Source: Nocardia jiangxiensis NBRC 101359 (GTDB lineage: Bacteria; Actinomycetota; Actinomycetes; Mycobacteriales; Mycobacteriaceae). Taken from it: 64,000 nt of DNA. The position numbers and the translations under genes are program-made. This document shows positions 32,726 through 41,316 of the stretch, piece by piece. The notes beneath the pieces were generated by a model that had not been told where the DNA came from, did not search any database, and worked only from the letters and a program-made list of their open reading frames with translations. Within the stretch, counting starts at the first letter, position 1. Each line of letters begins with the position of its first letter. The DNA is taken from NCBI RefSeq assembly GCF_000308615.1, contig NZ_BAGB01000047.1, positions 248,001-312,000 of the forward strand, in the 5' to 3' direction.

Positions 32726-35335
32726 GGATGCGCCGTCGTCGGACACGTCGGCCGGATCTCCACCACGAATCGTGTAGAGCAGACCATCCAGTTCGTCGGG
32801 TTTGATCAGCACGTCACGCGCCTTGGATCCCTCGCTGGGACCGACGACACCGCGGGTCTCCATCAGATCCATCAGGCGACCGGCCTTGGCGAAACCGACG
32901 CGCAGCTTGCGCTGGAGCATCGAGGTGGAGCCGAACTGCGAGGTGACGACCAGTTCCACCGCCTGCACGAACAGGTCCAGATCGTCGCCGATATCGGGAT
33001 CGACGTCCTTCTTCTCCCCGGCCTTGGCGGCGGTGACGCCCTCGGTGTAATCGGGTTCGGCCTGATTCTTGGCGAAATCGACGACGCCCTGGATCTCCTC
33101 GTCGGAGATGAACGCCCCCTGCAGACGGGTCGGCTTGGACGCGCCCATCGGCAGGAACAACCCGTCACCCATACCGATCAGCTTCTCCGCACCGGGCTGA
33201 TCGAGGATGACGCGCGAGTCGGTCAGCGAGGAGGTGGCGAAGGCCAGCCGCGAAGGAACGTTGGTCTTGATCAGACCGGTCACCACGTCCACCGAGGGAC
33301 GCTGCGTGGCCAGGACCAGGTGAATGCCCGCCGCACGAGCCTTCTGGGTGATGCGCACGATCGCATCCTCCACATCGCGCGGCGCGGTCATCATCAGATC
33401 CGCGAGCTCGTCGACGATGGCCAGGATGTACGGGTACGGCCGGTAGACGCGCTCGCTGCCCAGCGGCGTGGTGATCTGCCCCGACTTGACCTTCTTGTTG
33501 AAGTCGTCGATGTGGCGGACCTTGCTTGCCTGCATGTCCTGATAGCGCTGCTCCATCTCCTCCACCAGCCAGGCCAGCGCGGCGGCGGCCTTCTTCGGCT
33601 GGGTGATGATGGGCGTGATCAGATGCGGAATGCCCTCGTACGGTGTGAGTTCCACCATCTTCGGGTCGATCAGGATCATCCGCACCTCCTCGGGGGTGGC
33701 GCGGTGCAGCAGCGAGACCAGCATCGAGTTCACGAAGCTCGACTTACCCGAACCGGTGGAACCGGCGACCAGCAGATGCGGCATCTTGGCCAGGTTCGCC
33801 GAGAGGTACTCCCCCTCGATGTTCTTGCCCAGGCCGATCAGCAGCGGGTGCTGGTCGTTGCGGGTGGAGGGCGCCTTGAGCACGTCGGCCAGGCGCACGA
33901 GTTCGCGGTCGGCGTTGGGCACCTCGATGCCGACGGCCGACTTGCCCGGGATCGGGGCCAGCAGGCGGACGTTCTCGGTGGCGACGGCGTAGGCGATATT
34001 GCGGGCCAGCGCGGTGATCTTCTCGACCTTCACACCCGGACCGAGTTCCACCTCGTACCGGGTGACCGTCGGGCCGCGCACGAATCCGGTGACCGCGGCG
34101 TCGATCTTGAACTGCACCAGCACCTCGGTGATCGCCTCGATCATCGATTCGTTCGCGGCGCTGCGTTTCTTCGGCGGTTCGCCATCGGTCAGCAGGGACA
34201 GCGGCGGAAGCTGGTAGTCGCCGTCGACCTCGCGTTCGGTGACGAATTCCAGTTGCTGCGGTTCCGGGGGCGGCGGGGTCTGATCGATGACCTTGAGAGC
34301 CTTGCGCTTCGGCTTCGGCTCGGGTGCGGGCTCGGACTTCTCCGCGGCGATGGGCTTGGCGTCCTGCAGGGGAGGTTCGCCCATGACCTCGGTGGCCGAA
34401 TCGGATCCGCCGAATTCGTCGGCGGGGTAGTTCTCCTCGGGCGTGCGGCCGCGCCGCCGACGCGGACGCGGCTCGTGCACCGGCAGGCCGTCGGCGTCGT
34501 ACTCGTCCGAGTCGTACCGCCCGTATCGGTCGTCGTACGAGTCGTATTCGTCGCGAGCGTCGGTGCCGAACAGCCAGCGCAGGCGATCGGGCACCTCGCG
34601 CACCGTAGTCCCGGTCAGCAGCAGCACACCGAATGCGATGGCCAGCAACAACAGTGGGGTGGCCAGCCAGGCGGTCAGGCCGTTGCGCAGCGGCCCGCCC
34701 ATCACGTAACCGACGAAACCCGCGGCGTGCGCGCGGCCGTGCGCATCGGCCGGCGAACCGGCCGCGATATGCCACACCCCCAGGGCCGGGAGCGCGACGA
34801 GCAGCCCGCCGAGTACCAGTCGAGGCCGGATCTCCGGGCGCGGTTCGGTGCGCATCAGCACCACCGCGATCGCGCAGGCCACGAGAGGCAGTGCGGCCGA
34901 GGCGGATCCGGTGAACAGCCGCACGGCCGTATCGATCGCGTGCCCGACCGGACCGCCCGCGGACAGCCAGACCGCCGCGGCGATGATCACGCTGAATGCC
35001 ACCAGCGCCAAGGCGATTCCGTCGCGGCGATGCCCGTGCTCGATCTCCCCGGCACGGCTCAGCGTGCGAGTGGTGGCGCCCATCCCGCGGGCGAGCATGG
35101 TCCAGCCGTTGCCGACGCCGCGCCGGAAAACCGCCAAAGGTGCGGTGTTGGAACGGGCCCGCGGCGCCGGACGGCGAGCCGGGGCCTTGCGCGCGCGTGG
35201 CGCGGGATTCTTACGAGAGTTGGCCGAGGATGATCCGGAACGCGAACCGGCCGAACGGGACCGTGCCGGAGCCCGCCCCCGCGCCGATCCCGCCCGCGAA
35301 CGAGACGCCGTGGTGCTGCGGGACTTGCCTGCCAT
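32711..35335 (-). CDS. ftsK: DNA translocase FtsK/SpoIIIE
   Basis: An 874-residue DNA translocase. A strongly basic Ser/Arg/Ala-rich N-terminus of about 75 residues precedes four membrane helices (about 105-260), an acidic Tyr/Asp-rich linker, and the RecA-like motor. The Walker A motif VAGSTGSGKSSF is near residue 522, the Walker B region ILAIVDELADLMM near 640, and a C-terminal winged-helix gamma domain that reads KOPS sites near 805-860. It acts at the septum in chromosome segregation. Equivalent to Rv2748c. Confidence 0.97.
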   Translation of the reverse strand: MAGKSRSTTASRSRAGSARGRAPARSRSAGSRSGSSSANSRKNPAPRARKAPARRPAPRARSNTAPLAVFRRGVGNGWTMLARGMGATTRTLSRAGEIEHGHRRDGIALALVAFSVIIAAAVWLSAGGPVGHAIDTAVRLFTGSASAALPLVACAIAVVLMRTEPRPEIRPRLVLGGLLVALPALGVWHIAAGSPADAHGRAHAAGFVGYVMGGPLRNGLTAWLATPLLLLAIAFGVLLLTGTTVREVPDRLRWLFGTDARDEYDSYDDRYGRYDSDEYDADGLPVHEPRPRRRRGRTPEENYPADEFGGSDSATEVMGEPPLQDAKPIAAEKSEPAPEPKPKRKALKVIDQTPPPPEPQQLEFVTEREVDGDYQLPPLSLLTDGEPPKKRSAANESMIEAITEVLVQFKIDAAVTGFVRGPTVTRYEVELGPGVKVEKITALARNIAYAVATENVRLLAPIPGKSAVGIEVPNADRELVRLADVLKAPSTRNDQHPLLIGLGKNIEGEYLSANLAKMPHLLVAGSTGSGKSSFVNSMLVSLLHRATPEEVRMILIDPKMVELTPYEGIPHLITPIITQPKKAAAALAWLVEEMEQRYQDMQASKVRHIDDFNKKVKSGQITTPLGSERVYRPYPYILAIVDELADLMMTAPRDVEDAIVRITQKARAAGIHLVLATQRPSVDVVTGLIKTNVPSRLAFATSSLTDSRVILDQPGAEKLIGMGDGLFLPMGASKPTRLQGAFISDEEIQGVVDFAKNQAEPDYTEGVTAAKAGEKKDVDPDIGDDLDLFVQAVELVVTSQFGSTSMLQRKLRVGFAKAGRLMDLMETRGVVGPSEGSKARDVLIKPDELDGLLYTIRGGDPADVSDDGASESAE

Positions 35336-35562
35336 ACCCTCAGGCTAGCCGCAACAGCCCCATCCAGACCATCCGCAACACCCACCCCACACACATCAGC
35401 CGGGGAAATCTGGGCGACCGTCCGGCGAACCGATGTCAACGAACATCCCGCCGAGAGCTGTGTCACAGGATATCGGCAGACCGGGCCGCCGCCCACTCGA
35501 CACGCCCCGCGACGTTCCGACGGACGACCGATTCTCCGGCCTCGGAAGCGATCGAGCGCCGC

Positions 35563-36186
35563 TCAGATGCTCCGGTCGCAGTCGTGTACCGCGCGCACAT
35601 CCTCGTCGCTGCCGGTGGCGGTGAGCCGCACCTCCTTGCGACCGAAGGCGTGCAGCAGCAACTCCGAAGGCGGGCCGGTGAGCACCACCTCGGAGCCATC
35701 GACACTGTGCGCGGTCACGCGCTCACCGTCCGGGGTCGCCAGCACCACCGTCACCGGGGCCTTGCGATAGGCCATACGAGCCATGCGGCGCAGGGCATTC
35801 CACAGATTCCGCTCATCCTCGACGGCCAATTCCCTGGGCTCCCAACCCGGCTCGGCGCGCCGCACATCCTCGTGATGGACGAACATCTCGGTCAGGTTGG
35901 CCACCGCGTCGACCGGCCGCAGCGGCGACCACCACGGCGGGCCGGTGCGAATCTGCTCCAGCAGTTCGGCGAACGGCCGCTGCGCCGCCTTGGCCTGTAC
36001 CGAATCCAGGTACCCGGCAAGGGATTTGATCATGATGCCGGGCGCGGCATCGGGCCGCCGCTCCCGCACGACCAGATGCGCGGCCAGATCCTGCACCCTC
36101 CAGGTCCCACACAACGTCGGTGCGTCCGGCCCGGCGGCGGTCATCGCCACGACCAACGCCCGCCGCTCGTCCTGAGCCATACTCAT
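35563..36186 (-). CDS. Mycothiol-maleylpyruvate-isomerase-type metal-binding protein (TIGR03085-like)
   Basis: A 207-residue DinB-like helical bundle protein. The opening MAQDERRALVVAMTAAGPDAPTLCGTWRVQDLAAHLVVRE, with His in AAHLVV, and the later EMFVHHEDVRR His-His pair give the three-His metal site of the mycothiol-dependent isomerase N-terminal domain family. It is the TIGR03085 type common beside RNase J and ftsK in mycolata. Start is ATG 36186 or 36180. Substrate unknown. Confidence 0.85.
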   Translation of the reverse strand: MSMAQDERRALVVAMTAAGPDAPTLCGTWRVQDLAAHLVVRERRPDAAPGIMIKSLAGYLDSVQAKAAQRPFAELLEQIRTGPPWWSPLRPVDAVANLTEMFVHHEDVRRAEPGWEPRELAVEDERNLWNALRRMARMAYRKAPVTVVLATPDGERVTAHSVDGSEVVLTGPPSELLLHAFGRKEVRLTATGSDEDVRAVHDCDRSI

Positions 36187-36237
36187 AGGCCAACCCTAAC
36201 CACACCCACAGCGCCGGGCGACCCCGCGCCGGAGCTA

Positions 36238-38307
36238 CTACACCCCCATCACGGTGGGCACGATCATCGGGCGGCGGCGGTAGGTGTCGGCGACCCAGCG
36301 GCCCACCACGCGGCGGACGCTCTGGGCGATGCGGTGGGTGTCGGTGATGCCCTCACCGGCCAGGCGCACCAACTCGGCCTCGACCAGCGTATGAGCCTCG
36401 CTCAGGGCGTCGGGATCATCGGAGAAGCCGCGGCCGCTGACCTCGGGAGTGCTGACCGCCTTACCGGTCGTCGCGTCGACGGCGACGGTGATCGAGATGA
36501 AACCGCCCTCACCCAGCACGAGGCGATCGGACAGGGTCGACTCGCCGACGTCACCGACCGAGAGGCCGTCGACGTAGACCTGTCCGACCGGCACCCGGCC
36601 CACGATCGAGGCGATGCCGTCGACCAGATCGACCACCACGCCGTCCTCGGCCAGGATCACCCGATCGACCGGGACACCCGTCGCCGCGGCCAGCGCACCG
36701 TTGGCGCGCAGATGCCGCCACTCGCCGTGCACCGGCATCGCGTTGGTGGGCCGCACCGCGTTGTACAGGTACAGCAACTCACCGGCCGACGCGTGCCCGG
36801 AGACGTGCACCTTGGCACTCTGCTGGGTGACCACGGTCGCGCCGAGCCGGGCCAAGCCGTTGACCACGCCGAACACGGCGTTCTCGTTGCCCGGGATCAG
36901 CGAGGAGGCCAGCACGACCAGATCGTCGGCGCGGATGTTGATCTGGCGGTGATCCCCGCGCGCCATCCGCGACAGCGCCGAGAGCGGCTCACCCTGCGAT
37001 CCGGTGGAGATCAGCACCAGCTTGTGCACCGGCAGGTTGGCGGCCTGATCCAGATCCACCACCACGCCGTCCGGAATTTCCAGATAACCCAGATCCTGCG
37101 CGATCTGCATATTGCGCACCATGGAGCGGCCGACGAAGCAGACCCGCCGGTCGTAGCGCTGGGCTACCTCGACGACCTGCTGGATGCGGTGCACATGGCT
37201 GGCGAAGGAGGCGACGATCACCCGGCCCTTGGCCTTGCCGATGACGTTGTCCAGCACCGGACCGATCTCACGCTCGGGTGTGACGAATCCGGGCACCTCG
37301 GCGTTGGTGGAGTCGACCAGGAACAGGTCCACACCCTCGTCGCCGAGCCGGGAGAATCCGGCCAGGTCGGTCAGGCGACCGTCCAACGGCAGCTGATCGA
37401 GTTTGATGTCACCTGTGTGCAACGCCAGGCCCGCGGGTGTGCGGATGGCGACCGCGATGGCGTCCGGAATCGAATGGTTGACCGCGAAGTATTCGCATTC
37501 GAACGGGCCGTGCGTGGTCTTCTCACCCTCGGTGACCTGGATCAGCTTCGGCTGCAACCGGTGCTCCCGGCACTTGGCCGCGACCAGGGCGAGCGTGAAC
37601 TTCGAACCGATCACCGGAATGTCGCGGCGCTGCCGCAGCAGGAACGGCACCGCGCCGATGTGATCCTCGTGGCCGTGCGTGAGCACGACGGCGACCACAT
37701 CGTCCATCCGGTCCTCGATCGGCCGGAAATCGGGCAGGATCAGATCCACGCCGGGCTGCTGATCCTCCGGGAACAGCACACCGCAGTCGACGATGAGCAG
37801 CTTGCCGCCGAACTCGAACACGGTCATATTGCGGCCGATCTCACCGATACCGCCGAGAGCGAACACGCGTAACCCGTTGCGCGGCAACGCCGGAGGCAGA
37901 CCCGCGGGCTGACCGAGGACCGAGCCCGGTTGCGGGGCAGCGGTTTCGGACCGCTTCGAGGACTGCCGGCCACGGCCCGACCGACGCGCGGAACCACCGC
38001 GATCGGATTTGTCCTGCGCGCCCTTGTCCGGTGCGGACTCACCCTTCGCGGCGCGAGCGGCCTTCTCCGGCTGCGTGTCCTGCGCCCGGGTCTTCGCGGC
38101 CCGAGTCTCCTCCTGGGCCGACTTGGCCCGCCCGGCCCGCTTCTTCGGCTCCTCCGAAACCGCCTCCGCCACAACCGGTTCCGGTGCGGCCGGTTCCGGC
38201 GCAACCACCGGTTCCGGCGGCGGGGCCGGAGCCGGAGCACCAGCGGAGCGGGACGCCGCCCGCCGAGGACGACGCGTCACGGGCGCACCCGAATTCTCTT
38301 CACTCAT
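36238..38307 (-). CDS. rnj: Ribonuclease J
   Basis: A 689-residue metallo-beta-lactamase/beta-CASP ribonuclease. The zinc motif LTHGHEDHIGAVP is near residues 209-221, with later His motifs HTGDIK and SFASHVHR, and a C-terminal domain. An extra low-complexity N-terminal region of about 130 residues (Pro/Ala/Glu, then Lys/Arg/Ser) precedes the catalytic core, as in other actinobacterial RNase J proteins. It performs 5'-3' and endonucleolytic RNA processing. The ATG overlaps the dapA stop by four bases, matching the Rv2752c-Rv2753c pair. Confidence 0.96.
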   Translation of the reverse strand: MSEENSGAPVTRRPRRAASRSAGAPAPAPPPEPVVAPEPAAPEPVVAEAVSEEPKKRAGRAKSAQEETRAAKTRAQDTQPEKAARAAKGESAPDKGAQDKSDRGGSARRSGRGRQSSKRSETAAPQPGSVLGQPAGLPPALPRNGLRVFALGGIGEIGRNMTVFEFGGKLLIVDCGVLFPEDQQPGVDLILPDFRPIEDRMDDVVAVVLTHGHEDHIGAVPFLLRQRRDIPVIGSKFTLALVAAKCREHRLQPKLIQVTEGEKTTHGPFECEYFAVNHSIPDAIAVAIRTPAGLALHTGDIKLDQLPLDGRLTDLAGFSRLGDEGVDLFLVDSTNAEVPGFVTPEREIGPVLDNVIGKAKGRVIVASFASHVHRIQQVVEVAQRYDRRVCFVGRSMVRNMQIAQDLGYLEIPDGVVVDLDQAANLPVHKLVLISTGSQGEPLSALSRMARGDHRQINIRADDLVVLASSLIPGNENAVFGVVNGLARLGATVVTQQSAKVHVSGHASAGELLYLYNAVRPTNAMPVHGEWRHLRANGALAAATGVPVDRVILAEDGVVVDLVDGIASIVGRVPVGQVYVDGLSVGDVGESTLSDRLVLGEGGFISITVAVDATTGKAVSTPEVSGRGFSDDPDALSEAHTLVEAELVRLAGEGITDTHRIAQSVRRVVGRWVADTYRRRPMIVPTVMGV

Positions 38308-39212
38308 TTCAGCACCCCCGCGGCCCGCAGATCTGCGGCAACCGCTTCGAGTTGTTCGGCATCGGGCATCAACTGGGGCAGACGCGGCTCACCGGTCTCC
38401 ACCCCGAGCAGCCGCAACGCCGCCTTGGTCATCGACACACCACCCACGCGGGCCATCGCCCGGCACAGCGGCAACATGCTCACGTGCAGCTCACGCGCGG
38501 TGACGACATCACCGGAGAGATAAGCGTCCCGCAGCTGACACAGCCGCTCGGGCACGAGATGCCCGATCACGCTGATGAACCCGACCGCGCCGACCGACAG
38601 CCACGGCAGATTCAGGATGTCATCGCCCGAGTAGTAGGCCAGATCGGTCTCGCTGATCAGCTGCGCACCACCGGCCAGATCACCCTTGGCATCCTTCACC
38701 GCCACGATCCGCGGATGCTCCGACAGCCGCAGAATCGTCTCAGACGCGATCGGCACCACCGAGCGCGGCGGAATGTCGTACAACGTCACCGGCAGATCGG
38801 TGGCATCGGCGACCGCCGTGAAATGCGCGATCAGCCCGTCCTGCGTGGGACGCGAATAGTACGGAGTCACCACCAGCAGCCCGTGCGCGCCCGCACGCTG
38901 AGCGTTACGCGCCAACTCGATGCTGTGCGCGGTGTCGTAGGTACCGGCCCCGGCGATGACGGTCGCCCGGTCACCCACGCCGTCGACGACCGCGCGCAGC
39001 AGATCGAACTTCTCCGTCTCGGTGGTCGTCGGAGACTCCCCGGTGGTGCCGGAGATGGCCAGCAGGTCGACCCCCTGATCGACCAGATGAGCGGCCAGTG
39101 CGACGCCGGCATCGACATCGAGCTTGCCGTCGGCAGTAAAGGGAGTCACCATCGCGACACCGACCGTGCCGGACGCGCGCAGCCCGTTCCCCGTCGATTC
39201 ACCGTTCGTCAT
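38304..39212 (-). CDS. dapA: 4-hydroxy-tetrahydrodipicolinate synthase
   Basis: A 302-residue TIM-barrel lyase of the DapA family that condenses pyruvate with aspartate semialdehyde for lysine and peptidoglycan. The GTTGESPTTTETEK motif is near residue 55, VVTPYYSRPTQDGLIAHF near 120 and the Schiff-base Lys in AVKDAKGDL near 178. The ATG at 39212 has no good ribosome site, so translation may start from a leaderless or very short leader transcript. It overlaps the RNase J gene. A large inverted repeat lies about 50 bases upstream. Confidence 0.95.
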   Translation of the reverse strand: MTNGESTGNGLRASGTVGVAMVTPFTADGKLDVDAGVALAAHLVDQGVDLLAISGTTGESPTTTETEKFDLLRAVVDGVGDRATVIAGAGTYDTAHSIELARNAQRAGAHGLLVVTPYYSRPTQDGLIAHFTAVADATDLPVTLYDIPPRSVVPIASETILRLSEHPRIVAVKDAKGDLAGGAQLISETDLAYYSGDDILNLPWLSVGAVGFISVIGHLVPERLCQLRDAYLSGDVVTARELHVSMLPLCRAMARVGGVSMTKAALRLLGVETGEPRLPQLMPDAEQLEAVAADLRAAGVLK

Positions 39213-39258
39213 GGTCAAAAAGGCTACTGGGTCTTTGGCCTCCGCTTCGCTCCGGCAT

Positions 39259-39352
39259 GTTTTTCGGCGCCCTGAGGCTCGTCGTTGCGCGCTCGAGACT
39301 CGGGCTTCGCCCATGCGCTTCGAGCGCGCAACGACGAGCCGCGCCGAAAAAC
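39259..39352. repeat. Long inverted repeat (33-base-pair stem)
   Basis: Twelve bases (GTTTTTCGGCGC) and then 21 bases from 39276 pair with 39320-39351, with a five-base bulge (CCTGA) on the left and a 24-base apical region that itself holds GGGCTTCGCCC. It lies upstream of dapA. It resembles the dispersed palindromes seen between genes in nocardial genomes and could form an RNA hairpin or a transcription barrier. Confidence 0.8.
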
Positions 39353-39427
39353 CTGCAGGTGTTCTTGCTGAGCCTTTCGCGTCGCGGGCGAGTTCCGGCC
39401 GGACGGAGACGCTTCGCCGCTGGGTGC

Positions 39428-39700
39428 GTCGCCTGTCGTTCACCGGGCACGTCGCCGGTCGTTCACAGACGTCGTCGCCGGTCATTCGCTGGGCACCTCG
39501 TCAACCGCTCGGTGAGCCCGTCGACAGTTGCTCGGTGGGCGCGTCAGCAGCCAGTGTCAGCACTCGTTTGCCGGGGACGTCAGCAAGTCGTTTCAGTAGG
39601 TGCGTCGGCAGTCGAACCGTCGGTGTGTCAGCAGTTGTTCCGCAGGCGGCGCGCGCCAGCAGTTGTTCCGCAGGTGCGGCGGCGGTCGTTCCGTGGGTGC
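39428..39700. repeat. Degenerate 23-base minisatellite, about 11 units
   Basis: Successive units of 21-27 bases (one of 36) each begin near GTCRGC and follow a consensus close to GTCAGCAGTTGTTCCGCAG plus GTGC. The last units share an exact 18-base core, CAGCAGTTGTTCCGCAGG, at 39629 and 39656. The unit length is not a multiple of three and no frame shows coding character. The segment fills the dapA to RHH-gene interval. Confidence 0.75.
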
Positions 39701-39723
39701 GGCGGAGCAATATTTTCCTTGAA

Positions 39724-39754
39724 TGATGTCACTTGTGACGTCACAATGGCGTCA
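39724..39754. promoter_or_regulatory. Triple TGRYGTCA operator at the RHH gene start
   Basis: TGATGTCA (39724), TGACGTCA (39736) and TGGCGTCA (39747) start 12 and 11 bases apart, one helical turn each, and run into the ATG at 39754. This is the layout expected for cooperative binding of ribbon-helix-helix dimers and autoregulation. Confidence 0.7.
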
Positions 39755-40206
39755 TGGATATCGATAAGTACACCGCGCGGCTGCGCGAGGATCTGGTCAC
39801 CGCTGCCGCTCTCGGCGACGAGAAGACGCAGGCCACTGCCGCGGCGCTGGCTTCCGCTACCGAGAACGCCGCGCGGCTCACGCTGCTGGCGGCGCTGTCG
39901 GATCTGGCGGCCGAGGTCAGTGCGGAGCTCGGCGATCGGACCGTGCACGTCTCGCTGGACGGGACCGATGCGAAGGTGGACGTTCGCAAGAACGCCCCGT
40001 CGCCCGACGATGACTCTCCGACCTTCGAGGACATCACCGGCGACATCAGCCGCGTGACCCTGCGCATGGTCGACCAGATCAAGACCCGCGCGCAGCAGGC
40101 CGCCGAGCAGAGCGGCATGTCGCTGAACTCGTGGCTGTCCACAACCGTCCAGGATGCGCTGCGCGATCAGACTCGCTGGGGTGGCCCCGGGCGTCGCGAG
40201 GACTGA
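39754..40206 (+). CDS. Ribbon-helix-helix protein, HicB-like, without toxin partner
   Basis: A 150-residue protein. The N-terminal 85 residues are helical (Ala-rich) and then a strand pair (TVHVSLDGTDAKVDV). The C-terminal part, RVTLRMVDQIKTRAQQAAEQ then SGMSLNSWLSTTVQDALRD, is the HicB-like/Arc ribbon-helix-helix with the SLNSW signature. No toxin gene is next to it. Identical operator triplets flank it on both sides, arguing for autoregulation. There is no obvious ribosome site, so the start is tentative. Confidence 0.82.
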   Translation: MDIDKYTARLREDLVTAAALGDEKTQATAAALASATENAARLTLLAALSDLAAEVSAELGDRTVHVSLDGTDAKVDVRKNAPSPDDDSPTFEDITGDISRVTLRMVDQIKTRAQQAAEQSGMSLNSWLSTTVQDALRDQTRWGGPGRRED

Positions 40207-40235
40207 AATACGTTCGCGCACGAGGCGGTTAGCGG

Positions 40236-40265
40236 AGACGTCAGAGTGGCGTCACCATGACGTCA
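40236..40265. promoter_or_regulatory. Second triple TGRCGTCA operator, downstream of the RHH gene
   Basis: AGACGTCA (40236), TGGCGTCA (40247) and TGACGTCA (40258) are spaced exactly 11 bases apart and in the same orientation as the upstream set. They fall between the RHH gene and the convergent end of the membrane-protein gene. Confidence 0.65.
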
Positions 40266-40272
40266 AGTGAGC

Positions 40273-41316
40273 TCAGGTGCTCACCGCGACATTGCCGTCG
40301 GTATCGATCTCGGTGCGCCGGTCGTCATCGGCGGCGTGCGCCAGAACCGTCGCCAGCACGCGCCGCCCCAGGGGCAGTACCCGCACCGTCACCGAGCCCG
40401 CATTCGCGGCATCCAATTCCCTTACCGCGGAATCGATCACACGTTGCCGCACCCACTGCGGCACGCCCTCGAAACCGCCGTCGTCGAGCAGGACCACCTC
40501 GACCCCGCGGGCCCGCGCACCCCGCGCCGCGCCGCTGAGCTCCTCGGTCACCAACTGCGGCGCGCGCAGGCCGTCCCGCAGTTCGGCCTCGAGCAACCGG
40601 CACTGTTCCCGCTCGGTGGCGGTCAGCACGGCGCCGTCGGCGATCCGCTCCAGGATCGGGCGGGCCACCCGATCCAGTCGGGCCAGCTGCCGGATCCGCT
40701 CACCGTCGGCGGCGATCATCGTCGCCTCGGCCGCCGCCCGAATCGTGGCCTCCTCGCGCAGCATCCGCAGCGAACGCTGGATCGGACGGATGATCACCGC
40801 GAACGCCGAGATGGCCGCGACCGTGCCGATCGGGACGATCGACGCCGAGACGATCGCGTCGAACCGGACATCGATCCGCAACCCGGCGACCACCAGAACC
40901 GCCGCCGACGCGGCCACACTCAGCCACGCCGCCGCGATCCGGCCGCGCAACACCAGCGCAGCCAGGACATACGAGCAGGCGAAAGCCGTCCACACGACGT
41001 GATGTGCGGGCGCGGAACCCAGATCCACCGCCGTCAGCGCGGTGGCCACGGGCCCCGCGACGGTGACGAACACCGTCGCGCTCCACGGCAGCGGATCGTC
41101 CGGCACCAGCAGTACCAGCGCCCCTGCCGCGGCCATGATCACCAGGGCGACCAGCGTCTGGGTCAGCGACGCGGCCTGCAGATTGCCGAGCATGTACAGC
41201 ACGATGATCAGTTCCAGGATCAGGACGAACAGCCACGCCATACCGCCGCGCAGGCCCAGCAGATCTCGTAGCCCGAATCGGGAGTCGAAGTCACCGCCCG
41301 CCTCACGCTGAGCCAT
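40273..41316 (-). CDS. Membrane protein with degenerate histidine-kinase-like C-terminus
   Basis: A 347-residue protein with about six membrane helices (residues 27-185), a linking helix rich in Ala/Glu/Arg, and a C-terminal domain with DRVARPILERIADG (dimerisation-like) and an alpha/beta part that lacks recognisable N, G1 or G2 ATP-binding boxes. It directly follows and overlaps the sensor kinase gene, so it may be a pseudokinase partner that modulates it. Start ATG 41316, or GTG 41322. Confidence 0.7.
   Translation of the reverse strand: MAQREAGGDFDSRFGLRDLLGLRGGMAWLFVLILELIIVLYMLGNLQAASLTQTLVALVIMAAAGALVLLVPDDPLPWSATVFVTVAGPVATALTAVDLGSAPAHHVVWTAFACSYVLAALVLRGRIAAAWLSVAASAAVLVVAGLRIDVRFDAIVSASIVPIGTVAAISAFAVIIRPIQRSLRMLREEATIRAAAEATMIAADGERIRQLARLDRVARPILERIADGAVLTATEREQCRLLEAELRDGLRAPQLVTEELSGAARGARARGVEVVLLDDGGFEGVPQWVRQRVIDSAVRELDAANAGSVTVRVLPLGRRVLATVLAHAADDDRRTEIDTDGNVAVST

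Noticed and set aside
33320..35233. A 637-codon rightward open frame
   Set aside because: Antisense shadow of ftsK, His/Arg-rich, no motifs.
39428..39700. CRISPR array
   Set aside because: Units are contiguous and degenerate with no spacers, and no cas gene is present.
39124..39726. A 200-codon frame across the minisatellite
   Set aside because: Repeat unit length is not a multiple of three and the product is Arg/Ser/Val low-complexity.
40267..41271. A 334-codon rightward frame over the membrane-protein gene
   Set aside because: Arg/His/Gln-rich antisense; the minus strand gives membrane helices and a sensor-like layout.
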